This document shows positions 15,869 to 22,305 of a DNA stretch of 24,531 nucleotides, one piece after another. Within the stretch, counting starts at the first letter, position 1, and each line of letters starts with the position of its first letter. The notes beneath the pieces were generated by a model, which saw only the letters and a list, made by a program, of their open reading frames with translations, was not told the origin of the DNA and made no database searches. This DNA is from Bacteroidota bacterium (lineage in GTDB: Bacteria; Bacteroidota; Ignavibacteria; Ignavibacteriales; Ignavibacteriaceae), in NCBI GenBank assembly GCA_023433685.1, contig JAEYUD010000259.1, forward strand, positions 1 through 24,531. The letters run 5' to 3'. A program made the position numbers and the translations under genes.

Positions 15869-15966
15869 CTTTCTACCAGATAAATAAAGTGCAAATTAAC
15901 AATTTATTCCGATACAATTCAAGTTATTCTTTCAATATTTCTTGTAACTTGTTGTTTAATTACAAG
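15869..15966 (-). promoter_or_regulatory. Probable internal promoter region upstream of the SPOR gene
   Basis: This 98-base AT-rich gap is the only sizeable break in the seven-gene run. On the minus strand it reads TTGAAAGAATAACTTG and further on TTAATTTGC, one base off the Bacteroidota TAnnTTTG element, about 30 bases before the start codon. Just before it lies a perfect inverted repeat (15944-15970). A separate promoter for SPOR-exbB-exbD-tonB is plausible but not proven. Confidence 0.35.
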
Positions 15967-15970
15967 TTAC
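15944..15970. repeat. Perfect 9-bp inverted repeat overlapping a stop codon
   Basis: GTAACTTGT (15944-15952) and ACAAGTTAC (15962-15970) flank a 9-base AT-rich spacer. The second arm contains the TAA stop of the barrel gene (15967-15969 on the minus strand). No U-tract follows, so it resembles an operator or an RNA-processing hairpin more than an intrinsic terminator. Confidence 0.6.
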
Positions 15971-17556
15971 CACGATATTGCCGCACCACCCGAAATTGAA
16001 AAACCGGGGGTTTCGTATCTGCCCCACTTCAATAATTTCGTATTCAGAAGGTCGGTTCCATTCGCGAACAGTTTGATGTTCGGGGTTAAATTGTACTCAA
16101 CGTTCAGGCTTAGGTCGAGTCCACCCGATATCTCAACGGTGTTTGACATATCAGCCCAGGCAGTGCCGGTATACCCAAGCCTCACATCATAGCTGATCAT
16201 CTTGGCATAATTGTTACCATAGGCTACAAATCCCTCTATCTGCGGCACGTAAGGGACATATTTTGATTTATCATCCTGAATTCCCCGGTACCTGAACTCA
16301 CCTACAAATCTACCGAAGATACCCGGGTGAAATGCAGCTGATACATAACCTTCAATTCCTTTCACATCCGCGCCACCGAGTGAGTAGAATCCTTTCGACG
16401 GAAGTTCGCGGTAGTAAGGGAACGCGTCTGACGCGAACCACGCTGCACCAACCTCAAACTCAATCAGTTTTTCATATTCATATTTAACCACGGCGTTGAA
16501 CTCATGCTGTTTCCTTAGAACCGAGTATGAAACGCTGTCTGAAAGTTTAAAGTAGCGGTTCGATGCCACCCGGTCTTGATTGAACAGAAAAGTTGTCGCC
16601 GGGTTATATGACGCGATCAAAAAGAGTCCGTTTGCAAATCTCATCGAGAATTTCACCACGGGAGAGAAATAGGTATTATCAGGATTAGCGGCGAGATCGA
16701 TACCTCCAAGCAGCTTCATCGTTCTTCCAAGAACGATGCCACCTAAACCGCTCGCGTTAAGGAAGTTATTGTTGAATTTGTTACCCGATGAGTCAGTCAG
16801 ATTTTGCTGTTTTATCGAAAGATTCGAAAATATTTCAATAAATTCATATCTCGTGTTAAAAAATCCCTCCGCGCCAATGATGTTTTCGGAGTAATCACCC
16901 TGTGAAGGCGCGAAAATATCACCTTTTAGCTTGGCACCGTATTGGAGATATTCGGATGAAAGGTTTCTGAATCCAAGTTCAGGATGGAAGAAACTGTTGT
17001 CTCCTGATCTTAAGGGATCATCACTGGCGTAAAATTTGTACAGCGACTTGGCCATCGCGAAGTTGGCGAAATACTCGGTTCCGGGATCGAGAAGACTGTC
17101 GTTGTAAGCGAAATATTTAAACCCGGCATTAACCTTGAAGTCAGTTTCGTCAGCATTGGCTACAAAAGCCTGTCTGCGCTTGAACTCACCACCGGCATGT
17201 AGCACCACATCTTTCATAGGAGCGCTGATGAATCCCTTCAAAGATGGCTGAAACATGTTTCCCAGCGAGCCTGAGGCGTAACCGGTTACATACTCGGCAG
17301 TGTCTCGAAGAATCTCGCGCTTGACCTGTGGTTCAAAATTTTTCGCGAGCTTGAAAACTGAATCCGCGATCTTCGGCGTCTTGAACTGATCAGAAAGGAT
17401 CGAATAAAAATCGGGGTTGATCTTGTCCCTCGCCGGGAAATCGTAAGATCTAAGCCCGGTTATCACAAAACTTGGCAGTTCAACTTCCGGCTGGGTCTGC
17501 GCTCTCGAATTAAAGAGGAAAAGAATAAAAACGGCTGCAAAGATCAGTTTTCTCAT
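15967..17556 (-). CDS. Plug-less outer-membrane beta-barrel with TonB-receptor-like ends
   Basis: This 529-residue protein has a signal peptide (about 1-19, ending NSRAQ) and then PSFVITGLRSYDFP (28-41), which resembles the Ton-box/plug entry EVVVTG of TonB-dependent receptors. No plug domain follows. After a helical stretch (about 50-85) come amphipathic beta strands to the end. The last segment, FANGTDLLNTKLLKWGRYETPGFSISGG, looks like a TonB-receptor C-terminus, and it closes with an aromatic residue (Trp), as BamA substrates do. Roughly 16-18 strands fit the length. It overlaps the TPR gene by ATGA, so the two are translationally coupled, and lies upstream of the SPOR-ExbB-ExbD-TonB run. 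I infer an outer-membrane partner of the TPR protein, possibly energised by TonB. The substrate, if any, is unknown. Confidence 0.75.
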   Translation of the reverse strand: MRKLIFAAVFILFLFNSRAQTQPEVELPSFVITGLRSYDFPARDKINPDFYSILSDQFKTPKIADSVFKLAKNFEPQVKREILRDTAEYVTGYASGSLGNMFQPSLKGFISAPMKDVVLHAGGEFKRRQAFVANADETDFKVNAGFKYFAYNDSLLDPGTEYFANFAMAKSLYKFYASDDPLRSGDNSFFHPELGFRNLSSEYLQYGAKLKGDIFAPSQGDYSENIIGAEGFFNTRYEFIEIFSNLSIKQQNLTDSSGNKFNNNFLNASGLGGIVLGRTMKLLGGIDLAANPDNTYFSPVVKFSMRFANGLFLIASYNPATTFLFNQDRVASNRYFKLSDSVSYSVLRKQHEFNAVVKYEYEKLIEFEVGAAWFASDAFPYYRELPSKGFYSLGGADVKGIEGYVSAAFHPGIFGRFVGEFRYRGIQDDKSKYVPYVPQIEGFVAYGNNYAKMISYDVRLGYTGTAWADMSNTVEISGGLDLSLNVEYNLTPNIKLFANGTDLLNTKLLKWGRYETPGFSISGGAAISW

Positions 17557-20528
17557 TTTTTCCTCCTTAAGTCTTTAAGTTTCTTTTTAGCTTCTTTTCC
17601 ATAATCGTCATCAGGATGCTTTTCAATAAGTTTTTCGAGGATCGAAATTGCTTTCTTGTTCTCTTTCATCTTGGCATAGACATCTGAAAGTTTAAGGTAT
17701 GCCTTCGCCAGCCAATCGTTGAACTCCGCGAAAACAGATTCCACCCTGACAAAAGCCGTGATGGCATCTTTGTTCTCCCCTTTCTCAAAGTATGCCACTC
17801 CGAGCATGTACTGTGCTTCGGCACCGATAACATCGTCCCTGCGCAGACTGACCGACATAAAAGCCTTTATCGCCTGGTCAAATCTTCTGTTCTGGAGCTC
17901 GATCTTCCCTTTTTCGATGTAAGATTTGTCGGCAAACTGGTTCCCTACGAACTCATTTATCACTTTATCGAACTGATCATAGGCAGAGAGTGTATCCCCT
18001 TTTGCCATAAGAAACAAACCTTTTAGGTAATTAAGCTCGGGAATGGTCTGATCCTTCGGGTATTTAGCGAGCGCGGCTTCAATAACGGTTCCCGTCTCAT
18101 CGAGTCTTCCTTCATCGAGGAAGAGATTTGCAAGCTCAACGGATGCCAATGGCGCGAAAGCGGTTGTATCAAACTTCTCAATAACCCATCTGAACGAATT
18201 TACCGCCTGTGCCGACTCCCCACTTGACTGATAAGTTTTCCCCAGCCAGAAATAAGCTTCTGAAAGGTACTGCGACGAGGGGTAAAATTCGATAAATGAA
18301 AGGTAATTCTCTTTTGCCCGGCTGAAATCCCCCGCGTTAAAGAAGAGCTCTGCCCGCTTCAGATATAATCTGTCCGCGTCTTTTAGCCTGGGATTGCCTT
18401 CCAGAAATTTGTCGATCAGCGCGAAAGCGGTATCCTGTAAACCTTGCGCGAAATAACTGAAGAAAAGACCGTTAAACGCGTCGTAAACCTGTGGTGAGTT
18501 TGGATAATCATTCAGCACCATTTCATAGTAGCGTGCCGAACGGCTGAAATCTTCGAGGTTGTAATAGCTGTCGCCAAGATTGTAGTAAACTATCGGGACA
18601 ATTGTTGAATCGTCCGAGTTTTGGAGGAAATCGTTATAGCTTGCAATGGCTTTGTCATAATCTTGTGACTTGAAGTAGATCCAGCCGATCATGAACCGTG
18701 AGTTTTCTTCAAGCTGTGTTCCTTTGGCTTCCTTCACTACACGGTTTAACTCTTTTATCGCGTCATCCTTCTTTCCCATGTTAAACAGGGTCAGGGCATA
18801 GTTGTACCTCAGAAGGTTTTTATCTACACTTCCGTCACCTTTAAGAAGGTTGTCGTATACCTTTGCAGATGCCTCAAAATCCCTCGTGGCGTAGTAACTT
18901 TCCGCGAGCCTTACTCTGGCATCGACCAATCTGGTGTCTTTCGGGAATTTCTGGATAAAATCGAGGAAAGTGAACTTGGCGTTCTGATAGTCTTTGCTGT
19001 TGAAGTATGAATACGCCTTTCCATAAAGGGCGAGCCTTCCGAAATCCCCTTTGTCAGGGTCGACCCTGGTGTAATACTCAAGGGCTTCCTTGAATTTCAT
19101 TCTTTTGAAGAATATCTCACCGAGGTAAAAATTGTAAATGTCGGGTTCAAAGTTGCTTCTTTTCCCCTGGATGTCCCTTAGGATATCGAATGCTTTGTCG
19201 TAGCTTCCCATCAGGAAGTAACAAACCCCGAGACCAAGCTGTCCCCTTGTTTTAAGATCACTGTTAAGAGGCGCGACCTTGGATGCCACTTCAAAATTGG
19301 TAATGGCTTCAACGTAGTTTTTATTGTTCGAATTCAACTCGCCGAGCAGAATATTGGTTTTCGCCATCACTCCGGGATCGAGCGAGTTTTTCATGGTGAG
19401 CAAAAGCTCGAAGGCACCTTTCAGATTGCCGGTTTCGATCATGGTGATAGCAAGTCCGGTTTTCGCAACTTCAAGATAACTTCCCGAAGTTTTCCCTGCT
19501 AAAAATGAATTGTATGCCGCAAGGGCTTCCTTGTATTTACGGTTGTATCTGTAAGCTTCTGCCAGCCAAAAAGATGCACCTTCGGCAATTGTGTCCTTGC
19601 CGTTCGATAAATTCGAGAAGACGACAGCCGCCGAATCATAGTCGGCTGTCTGGAACTTGCACCAGCCGATACCGTAGAGGGCTTCCCTGCCTGTTTCATT
19701 CCCTTTTTCCTGTTTGTAAAGCTTTCTGAACTCCGACTCTGCTTTGGCGTATTCCTGGGTATGATATAGCGAAGACGCGAGGATCAGAGTAGCTTCTTTC
19801 TTCTTGTCAGCCGGAAGGTTCTGGAAGTCGGGACCCATTAATTCAAGTATCGCCTTTTCATACTCACCGGCTTTGAAATAGCTTACACCAAGTTTTATCT
19901 GAGCGCTGAGTGAGAAGGGATTATCGGGGTAGTCGTTCAGGATCGATTCGTACACCTCGGAGGCCTTGGTAAAATCACCAAGATACTCATGACACTCACC
20001 AATATAGAACATTGTTTCAACTTTGTAAACGTTTGTCTGCCGGTTGACTCTTGCCTGCTCGTAGTAGTAAAGCGCGTTGGTGTAGTCTTTTTCAAACCGG
20101 TATGTTTCACCTATATAGAAAAGAACGCTGCCATAGTTGCTAACCCCCTGGTAATTCCGGGCAAATGTCATGAGTTTTACCCGGGCCTTCTCGATCTGAC
20201 CATTATAAATGTAAATCAGGGAAAGTTTATACAGGGCTATTGGCCTGAATGAGCTGTACTGAAACTTGTTAACCAGGTACTCATAACCCGACATTGCACC
20301 GCCGTACTGCCCCAGATTGAACAAAGCCTCTGATGAATAAAATTTCGCGGAAGCATAAAGCTCATCTTCCGGTATCTTGATCTTGAGGAACTGCTCAAAA
20401 AGCTGATATGCCTCATAGTACCTGCCATCCTGGTAGTACTTAACGGCACGGTAATAATCGGTATTCGACTGCGCGGATGCAAAAAAACAGAGGAGTAACG
20501 GTAGAATTATCAGGTATTTAAATTTCAT
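17553..20528 (-). CDS. Large periplasmic TPR-solenoid protein
   Basis: A signal peptide (about 1-19, ending FFASA) leads into a protein that is almost entirely tetratricopeptide repeats. I count about 26 TPR-like units end to end, for example LFYIGETYRFEKDYTNALYY, YNLGDSYYNLEDFSRSARYY and YFWLGKTYQSSGESAQAV. The last lies next to a basic tail (KKKLKDLRRKK). The style resembles BamD/YbgF-type TPR proteins but is far longer (991 residues). No enzymatic domain is visible, so a scaffold in the periplasm is the natural reading. ATGA overlaps on both sides couple its translation to the DUF92 fusion gene before it and the barrel gene after it. The call as a TPR protein is secure; its partners are inferred from the operon. 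Confidence 0.9.
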   Translation of the reverse strand: MKFKYLIILPLLLCFFASAQSNTDYYRAVKYYQDGRYYEAYQLFEQFLKIKIPEDELYASAKFYSSEALFNLGQYGGAMSGYEYLVNKFQYSSFRPIALYKLSLIYIYNGQIEKARVKLMTFARNYQGVSNYGSVLFYIGETYRFEKDYTNALYYYEQARVNRQTNVYKVETMFYIGECHEYLGDFTKASEVYESILNDYPDNPFSLSAQIKLGVSYFKAGEYEKAILELMGPDFQNLPADKKKEATLILASSLYHTQEYAKAESEFRKLYKQEKGNETGREALYGIGWCKFQTADYDSAAVVFSNLSNGKDTIAEGASFWLAEAYRYNRKYKEALAAYNSFLAGKTSGSYLEVAKTGLAITMIETGNLKGAFELLLTMKNSLDPGVMAKTNILLGELNSNNKNYVEAITNFEVASKVAPLNSDLKTRGQLGLGVCYFLMGSYDKAFDILRDIQGKRSNFEPDIYNFYLGEIFFKRMKFKEALEYYTRVDPDKGDFGRLALYGKAYSYFNSKDYQNAKFTFLDFIQKFPKDTRLVDARVRLAESYYATRDFEASAKVYDNLLKGDGSVDKNLLRYNYALTLFNMGKKDDAIKELNRVVKEAKGTQLEENSRFMIGWIYFKSQDYDKAIASYNDFLQNSDDSTIVPIVYYNLGDSYYNLEDFSRSARYYEMVLNDYPNSPQVYDAFNGLFFSYFAQGLQDTAFALIDKFLEGNPRLKDADRLYLKRAELFFNAGDFSRAKENYLSFIEFYPSSQYLSEAYFWLGKTYQSSGESAQAVNSFRWVIEKFDTTAFAPLASVELANLFLDEGRLDETGTVIEAALAKYPKDQTIPELNYLKGLFLMAKGDTLSAYDQFDKVINEFVGNQFADKSYIEKGKIELQNRRFDQAIKAFMSVSLRRDDVIGAEAQYMLGVAYFEKGENKDAITAFVRVESVFAEFNDWLAKAYLKLSDVYAKMKENKKAISILEKLIEKHPDDDYGKEAKKKLKDLRRKK

Positions 20529-22000
20529 AACCAGGTTTTATAAATTATTACAAAAATCAGAATTGATGCTATCGCCGAACTGAAATTGACAACGTCGTTG
20601 GTAATATAGCGGTTTCCCTTGTGTTTGGAAGTGCCGGTTTCGCAGTGCGATTGCCGTTCTGTTACAATACCGCAAATTCCACATTTATATTGTATCTGCA
20701 GAAATTCCCCCAAAAGCGAGTCGAGCAGACTCCCGCCAAAACCGAGCGTTATCAAAAGCGCTAAAATAACCAAATCGTCCGACCAATAATATGAACTAAT
20801 TACTACCACCACAGCGCCCGCCAGCGCCCCGGTTGTACCGGGGAGTGATACCCCACCTGAGAGCCCCTGCGGCACATCCTTAAAATTCTTTAGTGAAACC
20901 GTTCTTGTTTTCCACATAGTGCCGAATTCCGTTCCCCAAGTGTCAGCACAAACTGCAGCAAAATTAAGAACATAAACCGGGTACAACCATCCGGTGTTGA
21001 AATATGATTCGAGAAGAAGAATCACACCCCCTACCCCACCGTTGGCGAGAACCTGTCCAATGTTTCTGTTTCCCGATTTCTCGAACCGCTCCTCCACTTC
21101 CATGTTTCTCTTCACCCTGATCTTTGAGAGAACGCTCGACAGAACGAAAAAAGTCATCACGGGAAGCGTCCACTGCACACCTCCAAAACCGAAAACGAAT
21201 GTACCGAGAATTGTAGCCCCTACAGCTCCATCAGCTGTGAGGAATCTCAATCTGAAAGAGGAATAACCCACTATAACAGCTGCCGCAAATCCATACAGCA
21301 TACCCGCTTCCACACCCCCACTCACGGGGTAAAAGTACATGTTCACAAGGAACGCTGTACCGATGGGCACCGAGAAATTGTCAAATCCATCCGATGCTAT
21401 CCCCTCAAGAAGCGTTGAGGTGGTAGCCACAACAAGAATGAATGACGCGATAAAAAGCGGGGTTAAATGTTTCCCGGGCAACCCCGATTCATAGAAAAGG
21501 AACCATGAAAGCAATGCAACTGTGGTAAGAAAGAAGGTGATACTTCCACAGATCGTCTTTTTATCGGTGGTAAGGTGATATTCCCGGCTTTTTATCTTCT
21601 TCCCGACTATCGAGGCGAAAGCATCGGAAAATGTCATCAGAAGGAATGAAATGGTAAAAACTTCAGGCTTATAGGGAATGAAAAGGAGGATCAGAATGAT
21701 AAAAGAGACAGGAAAATAAACTATCCCCCAACTCTTACGGTGGAGGTCATCTATCCCCTCAAGCTTGTTGTTCGCAACCAGGTAGTAAAGCGATACCAGA
21801 ACAAAAACGCCGATCAGAAGGAGCGTGATCTTCCCGACAATGAAATGGGGCAGAAAAGAAACAAGCACCCCCGCCGTCATGTGAAGTATCTTCCGGCCCG
21901 TGTTTTTCTCCAGTATCTCTTTCCGCGCCAATACCTCCGTTGAAACCGCCGCCACAGCTATTATGGCGAGGAATATTGCCGCGTAAACCAGTTCGCTCAA
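20525..22000 (-). CDS. Fused polyprenol kinase-like (VTE5/SEC59-like) and DUF92 (VTE6-like) membrane protein
   Basis: This integral membrane protein of 491 residues has two domains. Residues 1-230 resemble phytol/dolichol kinases, with RKILHMTAG (36-44), DAFASIVGKKI (126-136) and a basic loop KKTICGSITFF (147-157). Residues about 235-491 form a DUF92 domain: RNIGQVLANGGVGG (312-325), CADTWGTEFG (351-360), VPQGLSGGVSLPGTTGALAG (376-395), GSLLDSLLGEFLQ (423-435) and the Cys/His cluster at Cys440, Cys443, His452, Cys453. In plants VTE5 (phytol kinase) and VTE6 (DUF92, phytyl-phosphate kinase) act one after the other. The fusion therefore suggests conversion of an isoprenoid alcohol to its diphosphate by one polypeptide. 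The start is TTG with GGAG 5 bases upstream; the stop overlaps the TPR start (ATGA). Domain calls are good; the substrate is inferred. Confidence 0.87.
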   Translation of the reverse strand: MSELVYAAIFLAIIAVAAVSTEVLARKEILEKNTGRKILHMTAGVLVSFLPHFIVGKITLLLIGVFVLVSLYYLVANNKLEGIDDLHRKSWGIVYFPVSFIILILLFIPYKPEVFTISFLLMTFSDAFASIVGKKIKSREYHLTTDKKTICGSITFFLTTVALLSWFLFYESGLPGKHLTPLFIASFILVVATTSTLLEGIASDGFDNFSVPIGTAFLVNMYFYPVSGGVEAGMLYGFAAAVIVGYSSFRLRFLTADGAVGATILGTFVFGFGGVQWTLPVMTFFVLSSVLSKIRVKRNMEVEERFEKSGNRNIGQVLANGGVGGVILLLESYFNTGWLYPVYVLNFAAVCADTWGTEFGTMWKTRTVSLKNFKDVPQGLSGGVSLPGTTGALAGAVVVVISSYYWSDDLVILALLITLGFGGSLLDSLLGEFLQIQYKCGICGIVTERQSHCETGTSKHKGNRYITNDVVNFSSAIASILIFVIIYKTWL

Positions 22001-22042
22001 TCTTTCTCCAAAACTTCTGAAACCAATCCTTTAAAATACGAA

Positions 22043-22070
22043 AGAGGCTGCCACTTTCATGACAACCTCT
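22043..22070 (-). repeat. Stem-loop C of a related hairpin family, possible terminator
   Basis: On minus-strand RNA AGAGGUUGUC pairs fully with GGCAGCCUCU using G-U wobbles, with an 8-base loop, followed by UUCGUAUUUU. On the plus strand the same wobbles become mismatches, so it is a minus-strand RNA structure. It follows the orphan T9SS tail by 28 bases and precedes the TTG start at 22000. Confidence 0.6.
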
Positions 22071-22097
22071 TTTTCTCAAATGGAATTCCCGGTTAAA

Positions 22098-22142
22098 TTA
22101 TCTCACCACAAGCATTTTCTTCCATAACGATCTGTCTTGATT
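22098..22142 (-). pseudogene. Orphan C-terminal tail resembling a T9SS-exported protein
   Basis: In one minus-strand frame the last codons before TAA (22098-22100) read QDRSLWKKMLVVR. KKM-hydrophobic-V-R/K-stop is how many Ignavibacteria T9SS sorting domains end; compare KTMKAMLLK at the end of the neighbouring gene. Nothing upstream in this frame looks like protein: it runs through a terminator hairpin and meets a stop. I read it as the remnant of a deleted or rearranged T9SS gene, perhaps with its own terminator (stem-loop C). The evidence is only about a dozen residues. Confidence 0.4.
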
Positions 22143-22147
22143 TTTAC

Positions 22148-22186
22148 AAAAAAAAGGCTGCCTCGCTTCAGAAAATCAGACAGCCT
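22148..22186 (-). terminator. Stem-loop B with an eight-U tract (intrinsic terminator)
   Basis: On the minus strand AGGCUGUCU pairs with AGGCAGCCU (one G-U) around a 14-base loop and runs straight into eight U residues (22155-22148). This is the strongest intrinsic terminator in the window. It is the second hairpin after the T9SS beta-helix gene and shares its core with stem-loops A and C. Confidence 0.8.
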
Positions 22187-22201
22187 CTTATTTTGACATG
22201 A

Positions 22202-22241
22202 CAAAAGAATAAATACGGCTGCCCCTCTTGAGACAGCCGTA
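22202..22241 (-). terminator. Stem-loop A, terminator of the T9SS beta-helix gene
   Basis: UACGGCUGUCUC pairs with GGGGCAGCCGUA (12 bp, two G-U wobbles) around an AAGA tetraloop at 22214-22241, followed by UUUAUUCUUUU on the minus strand. It lies about 65 bases after the TAG of the beta-helix gene. Confidence 0.8.
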
Positions 22242-22270
22242 ATAATTCATCCTCCTTGTGAGGCTTTTCA

Positions 22271-22305
22271 GCCATCAGTCCGCCGTGGCGGATCAGCCGT
22301 CAGCC
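22271..22305. repeat. Palindrome and GGCTGA-type short repeats after the T9SS gene
   Basis: TCCGCCGTGGCGGA (22279-22292) is a 14-base palindrome. Around it the minus strand reads GGCTGACGGCTGAT on one side and CTGATGGCTGA on the other, so the same hexamer family recurs three times within 40 bases. It starts directly at the stop codon of the beta-helix gene. Its function is not evident; it could be a small dispersed intergenic element. Confidence 0.5.

Noticed and set aside
22188..22250. Small 20-codon open frame with AAGGAGG immediately before ATG on the minus strand
   Set aside because: The ribosome site abuts the ATG with no spacing and the frame is built from the two arms of terminator hairpin A; chance overlap is more likely than a gene.
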